This document shows, one piece after another, positions 52,267 through 61,209 of a stretch of 64,000 nt of DNA. Under the pieces are notes generated by a model, which ran no database searches, was not told the DNA's origin, and saw nothing but the letters and a program-made list of their open reading frames with translations. The stretch lies in assembly GCA_028707275.1 (NCBI GenBank), contig JAQTUP010000001.1, forward strand, positions 558,001-622,000, read 5' to 3'. The DNA comes from Gallionella sp. (GTDB taxonomy: Bacteria > Pseudomonadota > Gammaproteobacteria > Burkholderiales > Gallionellaceae). The translations under genes and the position numbers were made by a program. Position 1 is the first letter of the stretch. Every line of letters starts with the position of its first letter.

Positions 52267-52638
52267 CTACTCCCGTATGCGTTGAAAGGTTTGATAATGA
52301 TCAGCCGTGTAATAATACTCGCCCGGTACCCCCGCGATAATGCGCCGGGCGCCCCGGTTGCGCGCACCCGGAGTTTTCACCGTGTATTCATGGTAATAGC
52401 CGCGAGCCTGTTTTGGCAAGACCCGCTCATAATTCCCGAACACCACGCCGTCACGCGGATAGGCGAAAGGTCCGCCCTGCTTGATGGCGCGCAGCGTGTC
52501 ATGCGCTTCGGCTGGCAGCTCAGTCACAGCGATCGTGTTGCCTCCCTGACTCTGCCCCGGCCATTGAAAAGCCTGCGCATTCGAGAAAAGCGCAAGGGAC
52601 AGGATCATCACGCCCAGCAAACGAAGTGCTTGCAACAT
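52267..52638 (-). CDS. Secreted barnase-like guanyl ribonuclease
   Basis: From ATG 52638, four bases after the aspS stop, the product is 123 residues with a signal peptide (cleavage after FSNAQA). The microbial RNase (N1/T1/barnase) domain follows. The catalytic Glu is in FGNYERVLP, the Arg in NRGARRIIAG and the His in YTADHYQTFQRI, each equivalent to a barnase residue. It should cleave RNA after guanine outside the cytoplasm, for nutrition or against competitors. It is paired with a barstar gene immediately downstream. Confidence 0.9.
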   Translation of the reverse strand: MLQALRLLGVMILSLALFSNAQAFQWPGQSQGGNTIAVTELPAEAHDTLRAIKQGGPFAYPRDGVVFGNYERVLPKQARGYYHEYTVKTPGARNRGARRIIAGVPGEYYYTADHYQTFQRIRE

Positions 52639-52642
52639 CGCC

Positions 52643-54445
52643 TTAACCCTTTTCGACTTCCACGGTAGAGACCACCTGCTGACGCAGACGGATATGCAAA
52701 TCGCGCAACTGTCTTTCATCCACGGCGGACGGCGCCTGCGTCAACAGACATTGCGCGCGCTGAGTCTTGGGGAAAGCGATCACATCGCGAATGGATTCGG
52801 AGCCTGTCATCATGGTGACGATACGGTCCAGGCCGAACGCCAGGCCACCGTGAGGGGGCGCGCCATATTGCAGGGCATCGAGCAGGAAGCCGAACTTGAG
52901 CTGAGCTTCTTCCGCGCCGATATTCAATGCACGGAACACCTGGCTCTGCACTTCTGCCTTGTGGATACGCACCGAACCGCCGCCCAACTCCCAGCCGTTC
53001 AACGCCAGATCATAGGCCTTGGCCAGACACCTGCCCGGATCGGTTTCGAGAAACTGGATATGTTCGTCCTTGGGCATGGTGAACGGATGGTGACAGGCAT
53101 TCCAGCGAGCGCCTTCCTCGTCGTATTCGAACATCGGGAAATCCACCACCCACATAGGTTCCCACTGGTTACCGTTGACATGGCCTTTTTCGTGGCCGAT
53201 CTTGCTGCGCAACGCGCCCAGAGCATCGTTGACCACCTTCGCCTTGTCCGCGCCGAAGAAAATGATGTCGCCGTTTTGCGCGCCGGTGCGCTCGATCACC
53301 GCCTTGAGCGCCGCTTCGTGAATATTCTTGACGATGGGCGACTGCAAACCGGCATCGTTGAGTTGAGTGATGTCGTTGACCTTGATGTAAGCTAAGCCCC
53401 TCGCGCCATAAATGCCGACAAACTTGGTGTATTCGTCGATTTCGCCGCGCGTGAATGCCGCACCGCCGGGAACTCGCATCGCAGCGATGCGGCCAGTTGC
53501 CGAATTCGCCACACCGGCAAATACCTTGAACGCCACATCCTTCATCACGTCGGTCACTTCGGTCAGTTCGAGCGTCACACGCAGATCAGGCTTGTCAGAA
53601 CCGAAGCGCGACATCGCCTCGCTGTACGCCATGCGCGGGAAGGGATTGGGCAAATCCACATCCAGCGCTTCCTTGAATACGGTACGGATCAACTCTTCTG
53701 TCAGCGCCGTAATCTGCGTCTCGTTCAAAAAGGACGTCTCGATATCCACCTGGGTGAATTCAGGCTGGCGATCCGCGCGCAAATCTTCATCGCGGAAACA
53801 CTTGGTGATCTGATAATAGCGATCGAATCCGGCCACCATCAGCAACTGCTTGAATAACTGGGGGGATTGCGGCAAGGCAAAGAATTCGCCCGGATGCACA
53901 CGCGATGGCACCAGGTAATCGCGCGCGCCTTCCGGAGTGGATTTGGTGAGCATCGGCGTTTCGATGTCAATAAAACCGCGACTGTCGAGAAAACGGCGGA
54001 ACGCCATCGCCACCTTGTAGCGCAACATCATGTTTTTTTGCATCTGCGGGCGGCGCAGGTCGATCACGCGATGGGTCAGGCGCACGTTCTCCGACAGATT
54101 CTCGTCATCGAGCTGGAACGGCGGGGTCACCGACGCGTTCAATACCTCAATTTCCTGGCAGAGAATTTCGATCTCTCCGCTGACCAGATTGCTGTTGGAC
54201 GCGCCTTCCGGGCGGCGACGCACCTGCCCCGTAATGCGCAAGACGAATTCATTGCGCACTGACTCGGCAATTTTGAACATATCGAGCTGGTCCGGATTGC
54301 ATACCACCTGCGCCAGTCCTTCACGGTCGCGCAAGTCGATAAAAATCACCCCGCCGTGATCGCGGCGGCGATGCGCCCAACCGCAAATGCTCACGGTCTG
54401 GTCGAGTTGGTCGATGTTGAGGGTGCCGCAGTAATGTGTACGCAT
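52643..54445 (-). CDS. aspS: Aspartyl-tRNA synthetase
   Basis: 600 residues. The OB-fold anticodon domain (about 1-110) begins [10 protein letters not shown]. The class II catalytic core has motif 2 around [16 protein letters not shown] and motif 3 [11 protein letters not shown], and the bacterial GAD insertion lies between them. It may be the non-discriminating type, which also charges tRNA-Asn; no AsnS or GatCAB gene is in the window to judge. It lies 12 bases after DUF502 and four bases before the RNase gene. Confidence 0.97.
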   Translation of the reverse strand: MRTHYCGTLNIDQLDQTVSICGWAHRRRDHGGVIFIDLRDREGLAQVVCNPDQLDMFKIAESVRNEFVLRITGQVRRRPEGASNSNLVSGEIEILCQEIEVLNASVTPPFQLDDENLSENVRLTHRVIDLRRPQMQKNMMLRYKVAMAFRRFLDSRGFIDIETPMLTKSTPEGARDYLVPSRVHPGEFFALPQSPQLFKQLLMVAGFDRYYQITKCFRDEDLRADRQPEFTQVDIETSFLNETQITALTEELIRTVFKEALDVDLPNPFPRMAYSEAMSRFGSDKPDLRVTLELTEVTDVMKDVAFKVFAGVANSATGRIAAMRVPGGAAFTRGEIDEYTKFVGIYGARGLAYIKVNDITQLNDAGLQSPIVKNIHEAALKAVIERTGAQNGDIIFFGADKAKVVNDALGALRSKIGHEKGHVNGNQWEPMWVVDFPMFEYDEEGARWNACHHPFTMPKDEHIQFLETDPGRCLAKAYDLALNGWELGGGSVRIHKAEVQSQVFRALNIGAEEAQLKFGFLLDALQYGAPPHGGLAFGLDRIVTMMTGSESIRDVIAFPKTQRAQCLLTQAPSAVDERQLRDLHIRLRQQVVSTVEVEKG

Positions 54446-54457
54446 AATCTTTATTCT

Positions 54458-55075
54458 TTAAGAAATATCGGGTGTAAAGGACGATCCTGACTGCACATCG
54501 GACACTACACCCATCGAAACGATGGAGCGCAAAGCCGCATCTACCGTCATATCAAGGACGATAGTGTCAGCTCTGCGCACGAAAAAATAAAAGCCGTTGA
54601 CCGGACTGGGCGTAGTGGGAATGAACACCGCCACATATTCGTCGTCAAAACGGCAGGCCACTTCATTTGGCACGTTGGTCTGAAAAGCCAGCGACCAGGC
54701 ATCCGGATGCGGATAGCGCACCAATAACACCTTGCGAAATGAATTTCCGTTGCCGGAGAGCAGGGTATCGCTGACCTGTTTGACCCCCTTATAGATGCTG
54801 CCCACAAAGGGAATGTGCAACATCCCTTTCTCGGAGGCATCCCACAGCCGCTGACCGAAAACATTGCGGATCAGCAGCCCGGTGGTCAGCACGACCGCGA
54901 AGGTCAGGATGATGCCCAGACCCGGAATATGGAAGGGCAACAGATAATCCGGCTGCCAGTGTTGCGGCAGGAGCAGCAGGGTCTGATCCATGGTGGTGAT
55001 GGTCAGATTCAGCACCCAGAGGGTGATGCCCAACGGCACCCAGACCAGCAGACCTGTGACGAGAAATTTCTTCAT
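54458..55075 (-). CDS. DUF502 family membrane protein
   Basis: 205 residues with two membrane spans (about 5-27 and 50-72) and family motifs PFVGSIYKGVKQVSDTLL and FIPTTPSPVNGFYFFV. DUF502 has no firm biochemical role. It lies three bases after fmdB and 12 before aspS; the fmdB-DUF502-aspS order is widely conserved in betaproteobacteria. Confidence 0.92.
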   Translation of the reverse strand: MKKFLVTGLLVWVPLGITLWVLNLTITTMDQTLLLLPQHWQPDYLLPFHIPGLGIILTFAVVLTTGLLIRNVFGQRLWDASEKGMLHIPFVGSIYKGVKQVSDTLLSGNGNSFRKVLLVRYPHPDAWSLAFQTNVPNEVACRFDDEYVAVFIPTTPSPVNGFYFFVRRADTIVLDMTVDAALRSIVSMGVVSDVQSGSSFTPDIS

Positions 55076-55078
55076 TGA

Positions 55079-55321
55079 TCAGCCGTTAGCGGCAGGACAC
55101 GATCCGGCGCCGGGGCAAGGCGCACACTCGGCCTTGGGTTTATTCTTGAAATCGGTCGCATAATAGCCGTTTCCCTTCAACTGAAAACCGGCCGCCGTCA
55201 ATTGTTTAGTAAAGGTCACCTTGCCACATTCAGGGCAGGTATTGAGCGGCTCATCGCTCATTTTTTGCATCACGTCCTGCTGCAAACCGCAAGCGGTGCA
55301 CGCATAAGCATAAATTGGCAT
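55079..55321 (-). CDS. FmdB-type zinc ribbon protein
   Basis: 80 residues. The zinc ribbon uses CTAC and CPEC pairs (MPIYAYACTACGLQQDV, TCPECGKVTF), and a third Cys-rich region ends ECAPCPGAGSCPAANG. Proposed regulatory or RNA/DNA-binding role, unproven. First gene of the fmdB-DUF502-aspS-RNase-barstar-nudB-nadA run. Confidence 0.9.
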   Translation of the reverse strand: MPIYAYACTACGLQQDVMQKMSDEPLNTCPECGKVTFTKQLTAAGFQLKGNGYYATDFKNKPKAECAPCPGAGSCPAANG

Positions 55322-55443
55322 GGCATCTCCTATTCGTTCGGGTAATTTTGAAAAGCTCGCATTATACCTTAGCGCGTCTCTACAGCGCAGCGGGTTTTCT
55401 GCATCACGGCCGCGCAGGCATGCAATGATTGAATCGCAAGCCG

Positions 55444-55645
55444 ACTGATGTTACTGCGTCACATCCGTCGTGCAACCAATCAACTTTGCCGGGGGCAGCC
55501 CGGCTGCTGGTTACTGGCGTTGCCAACCCGGGCGACCCGCCGCGCCTATATGGCTCCCCCCTCGATCAGCTGCAAACAAGCGGGTGAGGTCCTCGCACGA
55601 TCCGCTACGCATCCGCGTGCTCAAACAGTCCTCGCCGAACCCCAC
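55444..55645. repeat. Dispersed element copy C
   Basis: Starts ACTGATGTTACTGCGT, then CAATCAACTTTGCCGGGGG and CAGCCCGG as in copy A. Its second half (CGGGTGAGGTCCTCGCACGA, then CAAACAGTCCTCGCCG) aligns with the interior of copy A in the same order. The left hairpin has decayed. It occupies most of the fmdB-rhlE gap (55322-55801). Confidence 0.7.
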
Positions 55646-55662
55646 CGTTGTTTGATTGCGTG

Positions 55663-55668
55663 TATAAT
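55663..55668 (+). promoter_or_regulatory. Possible -10 box for rhlE
   Basis: A perfect TATAAT preceded by TG lies just after dispersed element copy C and about 134 bases before the rhlE start. No matching -35 box was found, so this is a candidate only. Confidence 0.35.
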
Positions 55669-55801
55669 CCCACTGCCCTGCGTAAAACCAATCAGCGCAG
55701 CGGTCTATTAATCCACCCCCCGATCTCTTCGATCACACACACGTCTGCCCCGATTGGTGCCGCTTAAACTTTAAGCGTCAGGCCGTCGCAGGAGCCATGC
55801 T

Positions 55802-57316
55802 TTGACAACTTTGAACAATGAAATTACCTTTGCCAGTCTGAATCTGGCTGAACCCATCATGCGCGCCATCATTGACGCCGGATACACACAACCCACACCG
55901 GTACAGGCACAAGCCATACCGCTGGTTTTAGCCGGCGGCGATCTGCTGGCCGGCGCACAGACCGGCACCGGCAAGACCGCCGGTTTTACACTGCCCGTGC
56001 TGCACTTGCTAAATGCAAAGCCTGCCGCCAATCCGAGAGCCGGCGCTCCGCGCTGCCTGATTCTGACGCCGACACGCGAACTTGCAGCCCAGGTTGAAGA
56101 GTCGGTGCAGACTTATGGCAAATATCTCTCGCTAAAATCCTTAGTAATGTTTGGCGGCGTGAACATCAATCCCCAGATCAAGGCGTTACGCGGACAGGTG
56201 GACATTCTGGTGGCAACGCCCGGACGCCTTCTGGATCATCTTAGCCAAAAAACGCTGGATTTATCCTCGGTGGAAATTTTGATCCTCGACGAAGCCGACC
56301 GCATGCTGGACATGGGCTTCATCCGCGACATCCGAAAAATTCTCGCCCTGCTGCCGAAAAAACGCCAGAATCTGTTGTTCTCGGCTACCTTCTCCGAGGA
56401 GATCAAGACGCTTTCCGACGGCTTGCTGACTAACCCGGGCTTCGTCGAAGTCGCGCGCCGCAACACCACTTCCGAACTGGTCACGCAAAGCGTGCATATG
56501 GTGGCGCAAAAACTCAAGAGCCACCTGCTCTCGCATCTGATCAAACACAATGACTGGAAACAGGTGCTGGTGTTTACCCGCACCAAGCACGGCGCGAACC
56601 GTCTGGCTGAAAAATTAAACGCCGACGGCATTCCCGCTGCCGCGATTCACGGCAACAAGAGCCAGTCAGCGCGCACCAAGGCACTGGCGCAGTTCAAGGA
56701 TGGCACGATGCCGGTACTGGTTGCAACCGACATCGCCGCACGCGGTCTGGATATCGACATGCTGCCGCATGTGGTGAATTTCGAATTACCCAACGTACCC
56801 GAGGATTACGTGCACCGCATCGGCCGAACGGGTCGCGCGGGCAGCAGTGGCGCGGCAATCTCACTGGTCGACAGCGAAGAAATGCAGCACCTCAGGGACA
56901 TCGAACGGCTGATCAAGACGCAGATTCCACGGGTTAACATCGACAGCTTCGTGCCGCCGGCTCACATTCCGGCTGAAGCGCCACGTCCGCCACGCCCGCA
57001 GCACGGTCAAAAACGTCACAGCAACACGACAGCCGCCAGCCGCACGCCGCGCGAAGGACAGGCTGCCAGTCGCACGCCACGCGAAGGACAAGCACCGCGC
57101 AATTCTGATGCGACCAAGCCTCGCCAGCCGCGCGATCCACAAGCAAGGGATCAGCGCAGCCAGCAACCATCTGGACAACCCCGCACCGGACAACCGCCTG
57201 CAAGACCGCGTCCGGCTCAACCCGCAGAAAAACTCTTGTCTGAAGCCGCCCGCCATCAGGCCATGCCTCAACCTGCGCTGTTCTCACCCAGGCCTGCGGC
57301 ACGCAGGGGCAAATAG
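55802..57316 (+). CDS. rhlE: DEAD-box RNA helicase RhlE-like
   Basis: 504 residues from TTG 55802, with AGGAG seven bases upstream; the ATG five bases earlier is out of frame. Helicase motifs in order: Q motif [21 protein letters not shown], Ia [30 protein letters not shown]. The tail (about 380-504) is basic, low-complexity and has a direct repeat of SRTPREGQA. RhlE acts in rRNA maturation and mRNA turnover in cold or stress conditions. A small ORF follows on the same strand. Confidence 0.94.
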   Translation: MTTLNNEITFASLNLAEPIMRAIIDAGYTQPTPVQAQAIPLVLAGGDLLAGAQTGTGKTAGFTLPVLHLLNAKPAANPRAGAPRCLILTPTRELAAQVEESVQTYGKYLSLKSLVMFGGVNINPQIKALRGQVDILVATPGRLLDHLSQKTLDLSSVEILILDEADRMLDMGFIRDIRKILALLPKKRQNLLFSATFSEEIKTLSDGLLTNPGFVEVARRNTTSELVTQSVHMVAQKLKSHLLSHLIKHNDWKQVLVFTRTKHGANRLAEKLNADGIPAAAIHGNKSQSARTKALAQFKDGTMPVLVATDIAARGLDIDMLPHVVNFELPNVPEDYVHRIGRTGRAGSSGAAISLVDSEEMQHLRDIERLIKTQIPRVNIDSFVPPAHIPAEAPRPPRPQHGQKRHSNTTAASRTPREGQAASRTPREGQAPRNSDATKPRQPRDPQARDQRSQQPSGQPRTGQPPARPRPAQPAEKLLSEAARHQAMPQPALFSPRPAARRGK

Positions 57317-57322
57317 CCAAAA

Positions 57323-57343
57323 AGTCGCTAGTCGCTAGTCGCT
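57323..57343. repeat. Heptamer tandem repeat AGTCGCT, three units
   Basis: Three perfect contiguous AGTCGCT units begin seven bases after the rhlE stop codon. Sequence unrelated to the other heptamer arrays in the window, but the same unit length and the same intergenic position. Confidence 0.85.
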
Positions 57344-57402
57344 GGCGAATTATTATTTACAACCCTTGCCCTGCCAAATCAGGGCAAGAACAGGAAACCC
57401 CC

Positions 57403-57555
57403 ATGGCCAAGACAAATTACACCTTCGAAAAACGACAAAAAGAATTAGCCAAACAAAAAAAACAGGCTGAAAAACTCCTGAAAAAAACCGCGTCCAAAAC
57501 CGAACATCCCCAGGATGAACTGCCAGCGACGACAGACGAGTCGGCCATCTCCTGA
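57403..57555 (+). CDS. Small basic protein downstream of rhlE
   Basis: 50 codons from ATG 57403 to TGA 57553-57555, with an AGGA box about eight bases upstream. The product starts MAKTNYTFEKRQKELAKQ and is a Lys-rich helix with an acidic tail. Similar short Lys-rich proteins (KRQKELAKKKK-type) are common near RNA helicase genes in proteobacteria; function unknown. A perfect TTGCCCTG/CAGGGCAA hairpin (57366-57387) precedes it. Confidence 0.7.
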   Translation: MAKTNYTFEKRQKELAKQKKQAEKLLKKTASKTEHPQDELPATTDESAIS

Positions 57556-57572
57556 TGACCAGGCTCCCGGTC

Positions 57573-57658
57573 TCGGCTCACAGGCCGCCTGTGAGCCGAT
57601 TGCCGATGCTGTCAGGCCGAATCCGACCGCACTGTTTGCAGCCTGACAGACTGCAAAC
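57573..57658 (+). promoter_or_regulatory. Structured leader of the SbmA/BacA-like transporter
   Basis: A 12-base perfect hairpin (TCGGCTCACAGG with its complement, 57573-57599) is followed by two competing stems. CTGTCAGGC (57609-57617) pairs with GCCTGACAG (57641-57649), while GTTTGCAG (57634-57641) pairs with CTGCAAAC (57651-57658). The last two cannot both form. The second ends nine bases before the ATG at 57668, so it may hide the ribosome binding site. Confidence 0.5.
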
Positions 57659-57667
57659 CTATCCTGC

Positions 57668-59374
57668 ATGATCCACCTCAATCGACACCTGTGGCAACGC
57701 TTTAGCGTAATAGCCGCTCCCTACTGGTTCCGCGAAGAAAAATGGCGAGCCAGAGCTCTGCTTGCCCTGCTGGTATTCTTGTTGTTGGGGCAAACAGGCT
57801 TCGCCGTGCTGTTCAACCAGTTAAGCGGTGAATTTACTTCGGCGCTGGCAGCTAAGGATGCGGACAGATTCTGGACTTCCATCGGGCAATGCCTGGCTAT
57901 CCTGGTCGCCGCCGTCCCCATTTATGCGTTTTACTACTATGTGCGCGACAAGCTTGGCATTTACTGGCGACGCTGGCTGACACGGGAATTTCTGGGCAAC
58001 TATTTTGCTCACCGCGCCTACTACGAACTCAATAACAGCAGCGAGATCGACAACCCCGATCAGCGCATCGCCGAAGACATCAATACTTTTACTCAGAAAT
58101 CGCTGTATTTTCTGCTGGTGCTGATCGGCGCGCTGTTGCAGCTCATCGCCTTCTCCGGCGTTCTTTGGTCAATTTCCACAGAACTGGTCATTTTCCTGAT
58201 CATTTATGCCTTTTCCGGCACGGCGATCACCTTGCTGGTATTCGGAAAAGTGCTGATCGGGCTCAACTTCTACCAGCTCAAACGCGAGGCGAACTTCCGC
58301 TTTAGCCTGGTGCGAATTCGCGAAAATGCCGAGGCGATTGCCTTCTATCGCGGCGAAGCGCAGGAATCGTGGCAGATCGGCCAGCGTTTCAATGAAGCGT
58401 TCAGCAATTACAACAAACTCATCAGGGCACAGCTGAATCTGAATCTGTTCCAGTACAGCTACAATTTCATGACAATCATCCTGCCCAGCGCCATCATTGC
58501 CGGGCGAGTCATCTCGGGGGAGCTGGAAGTCGGGCGGGCGATTCAGGCTGCGGGCGCTTTTACGGCGATATTGGGCGCGCTGACCGTGATTATCGACAAC
58601 TTCGAAAGTTTAAGCCGTTTTGCGGCGGGGATTGATCGCCTCGACAGCTTTGCCAAATTTCTCGGCGAAAAACCTGCCGATTCGGCGACCATCAAAGACC
58701 GCATCATCATGGCACAAGATTCACGTCTTTGCCTTGAAAACATCAGCTTGCAGACACCAGACCATGAAAGAACCCTGATCAGGGCGCTGTCCCTTACCAT
58801 CAGGCCAGGCGAAGGGATCATGATCGTGGGTGCCAGCGGCTGCGGGAAAAGCTCATTGTTACGCGCCATCGCAGGGCTGTGGTCATCGGGAAGTGGTCGT
58901 ATCATCCGCCCTGAAATCGGGAGCATGCTGTTTTTGCCGCAACGCCCCTACATGCTGCTGGGCAGCCTGCGCTGCCAGTTGTTGTATCCGAAGCAGGACA
59001 GGATCGTCGCCGATGAGGAGCTGCTGCACCTGTTAGAACGGGTCAATCTGCCGGATATATCCGCCAGATTTGGCGGGCTGGATGCGGAAAGAGACTGGGC
59101 CCGTGTCCTGTCCGTGGGAGAACAACAGCGCGTGGCCTTTGCCCGCGTATTGCTCACCGCGCCTGAATACGCGATCCTGGACGAAGCGACCAGCGCACTC
59201 GACGCGGCCAATGAAGACAGCCTGTACCGGCAGCTGGAGGGGAGCGGCACGACGCTGGTCAGCGTCGCCCACCGCCTGTCCATTCTCAAATATCATACAC
59301 AGGTGCTGGAGCTCGACGGCTGCGGCGGATGGCAGCTGCATACGGCCCAGGACTATCGCGCAAGACCCGGCTGA
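57668..59374 (+). CDS. ABC transporter, SbmA/BacA-like fused permease-ATPase (YddA-type)
   Basis: 568 residues. Six membrane spans lie within about 25-310, with the ABC_membrane_2 / SbmA-BacA hallmarks YYVRDKLGIYWRRWLT and IDNPDQRIAEDI. The ATPase domain has Walker A GASGCGKSSLL, signature LSVGEQQRVAFAR (one substitution from LSGGQ) and Walker B AILDEATSALD. Relatives import peptides, B12-like compounds or fatty acyl-CoA; substrate unknown here. The gene stands apart from the rhlE small ORF by a 112-base structured leader and converges on the OB-fold gene. Confidence 0.88.
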   Translation: MIHLNRHLWQRFSVIAAPYWFREEKWRARALLALLVFLLLGQTGFAVLFNQLSGEFTSALAAKDADRFWTSIGQCLAILVAAVPIYAFYYYVRDKLGIYWRRWLTREFLGNYFAHRAYYELNNSSEIDNPDQRIAEDINTFTQKSLYFLLVLIGALLQLIAFSGVLWSISTELVIFLIIYAFSGTAITLLVFGKVLIGLNFYQLKREANFRFSLVRIRENAEAIAFYRGEAQESWQIGQRFNEAFSNYNKLIRAQLNLNLFQYSYNFMTIILPSAIIAGRVISGELEVGRAIQAAGAFTAILGALTVIIDNFESLSRFAAGIDRLDSFAKFLGEKPADSATIKDRIIMAQDSRLCLENISLQTPDHERTLIRALSLTIRPGEGIMIVGASGCGKSSLLRAIAGLWSSGSGRIIRPEIGSMLFLPQRPYMLLGSLRCQLLYPKQDRIVADEELLHLLERVNLPDISARFGGLDAERDWARVLSVGEQQRVAFARVLLTAPEYAILDEATSALDAANEDSLYRQLEGSGTTLVSVAHRLSILKYHTQVLELDGCGGWQLHTAQDYRARPG

Positions 59375-59387
59375 CCGGATGGGTCGC

Positions 59388-60044
59388 CTACCGCCCCTGT
59401 ATTTCGCCTTCGATGAGCACCTTATAAAAGTAACCCGCACCAAAATCCCGGTCGGTGCGCACGACCCCCTTGACCGTCACGACATCGCCGACTTTGGCTG
59501 CGCTGGCGCTGGTCACCAGAATATCGTTACCGCCTTCGGCGCCTGAGCCATCGCGCAGATGGATCCAGTTTTTGCCCAGAATCCCCTGGTTGTATTTCAC
59601 GATCTGGCCACGGATCAGCACAGGCTTATCCTTCAGTTGTGCGGCGCCACTCACTACCTCTTCTACGGTTCTGGCATGCGCGCCGACAGCTTTCTCGACA
59701 TGAATCGCGGCGACAGGCGCGATCTTCTCGGCGGAATCAGCACCAGCCTCCCCTGCCAGATTGCCGAAAAAAATCGAAGGGAAGGTCTTGTTGAGCGAAC
59801 GGCTCTCGAAGTTTTTCATGACGATCACATGGTCTATCGTCACGCGGCTCCCCGCGACAAGCTCCGCATGGCTCACCGCCGCCCAGGTCTCGCCCTCAGG
59901 CGTCATCAGACGCAAATAGCTATACCCCCCGGCATCGGTCACGTCTAGAACGACACCTGTCACCTGCTCCTGTGGCGAAGGGCTTTGATCCGCCCGGCAG
60001 AATGTGCTAAAAAAAATCATACCTACCAACAACAGTGCTTTCAT
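59388..60044 (-). CDS. Periplasmic OB-fold protein
   Basis: 218 residues with a signal peptide (cleavage after FSTFCRA). Two OB-like segments are visible: about 25-75 (VTGVVLDVTDAGGYSYLRL) and about 125-215 (RGQIVKYNQGILGKNWIHLR, then VGDVVTVKGVV). Similar exported OB-fold proteins are called nucleic-acid-binding by annotation, but the periplasmic location argues against DNA; the true ligand is unknown. It lies 50 bases downstream of the exonuclease gene on the same strand. Confidence 0.75.
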   Translation of the reverse strand: MKALLLVGMIFFSTFCRADQSPSPQEQVTGVVLDVTDAGGYSYLRLMTPEGETWAAVSHAELVAGSRVTIDHVIVMKNFESRSLNKTFPSIFFGNLAGEAGADSAEKIAPVAAIHVEKAVGAHARTVEEVVSGAAQLKDKPVLIRGQIVKYNQGILGKNWIHLRDGSGAEGGNDILVTSASAAKVGDVVTVKGVVRTDRDFGAGYFYKVLIEGEIQGR

Positions 60045-60097
60045 AGTGTCCCTTATTGCGCCGCCGACCGCGTCTGCGCGTTCAAATCAAACAGCCG

Positions 60098-61012
60098 TTA
60101 AATATCCCTTACCGCCCGGTTGCCCGTCCTGCCCGAGAAACGGGTCAGGCAGTTATGCACTTCAATTTCCACTCTGGCTTTTTTACCGCCATAGACGTGA
60201 TGCTTCAACCAGGCGACTTCGGCCTTGATCGCCTCATCGCCTGTCACCGTGGTGTGCCAGCATTTTTTATCGCCGTCCCACCGGTAGCCGCGAGACTTGA
60301 GCGTATCCTTGGTTTCAAAGGGCGAACCTGTCGCAAAGAGCTGATAACTTTTCTCAGGCAGCTGATTCAGTATGGATTTCAAAACCAGATTTCCCGACAC
60401 GGGTAAGGTCTGCTGGAGAATTTCCAGCAAGGCATAACAATCGCCCTCTGCCCTGTGCGCCTCGTAGAAGAAGCCATACTGATAGGAAATATAATCGAGC
60501 TTGGCCGACCCTATGCCTTCTGCGCGCCAGTCCACCTGGGCTAAGGAACAGCCCCAGGGCAGGGATTCAAAGACAGGCAGACGTTTTTCAAGGAACACCC
60601 GGTCAAACTTCGAATTGTGCGCAATCACCAAAGATACGCCCGCCAGAAATTGCGCGATACGGGCGTCATCAAAACGGCATCCTGCGACCATCTCGTCGGT
60701 GATGCCGTGCACAGCCGTGGATTCGGCAGGAATAGGGACGCCCGGATCTTCGAGCTGATCGAAGGATTCGAGCACCCGACAGGCCGCGCCTGTCTGGGGA
60801 TCGAACTCGAACAGAACCATCCCCAGTTCGATGATGGCATCCTTGTCGGCATTCAGGCCCGTCGTTTCCGTATCGACCACGACGCCGCGCAACAGCGCTC
60901 TGCCCGCATTCTCGGCGAACGAGGTACGAGGCTGGATTCGACGAATCACCTTAAAATCAGGATGAGCGTCCAGCAACTGCAACGCGCTATTGAGTTCCTC
61001 GTTATTCATCAT
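60098..61012 (-). CDS. DnaQ-like 3'-5' exonuclease with extra C-terminal domain
   Basis: I favour the ATG at 61012 (304 residues); in-frame TTG 61060, ATG 61036 and ATG 61009 are alternatives. DEDDh motifs are Exo I VVDTETTGLN, Exo II AHNSKFDRVFLEK and Exo III HRAEGDCYALLEIL. A C-terminal segment of about 85 residues (RGYRWDGDKKCWHTTV) is conserved in this subgroup and absent from the DNA polymerase III epsilon subunit. Likely a stand-alone DNA or RNA exonuclease. Confidence 0.88.
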   Translation of the reverse strand: MMNNEELNSALQLLDAHPDFKVIRRIQPRTSFAENAGRALLRGVVVDTETTGLNADKDAIIELGMVLFEFDPQTGAACRVLESFDQLEDPGVPIPAESTAVHGITDEMVAGCRFDDARIAQFLAGVSLVIAHNSKFDRVFLEKRLPVFESLPWGCSLAQVDWRAEGIGSAKLDYISYQYGFFYEAHRAEGDCYALLEILQQTLPVSGNLVLKSILNQLPEKSYQLFATGSPFETKDTLKSRGYRWDGDKKCWHTTVTGDEAIKAEVAWLKHHVYGGKKARVEIEVHNCLTRFSGRTGNRAVRDI

Positions 61013-61209
61013 TTTGCATCCAAATATTCTTTTCATTACCCGTTTAAAAGTGCCGCGCAACGGCCGGGCGAGCTGCCTGTATTCCGGCAGATACTGACCC
61101 GCCCCCCATTTTATAGGATAATCCCCTGAGCCATTGCACGAAGAATGAGGCCATGCCGCAGATGAGCCGCCCCTGCCGCAACTATTTCACCTAAAACGAA
61201 AGCCCGAAC

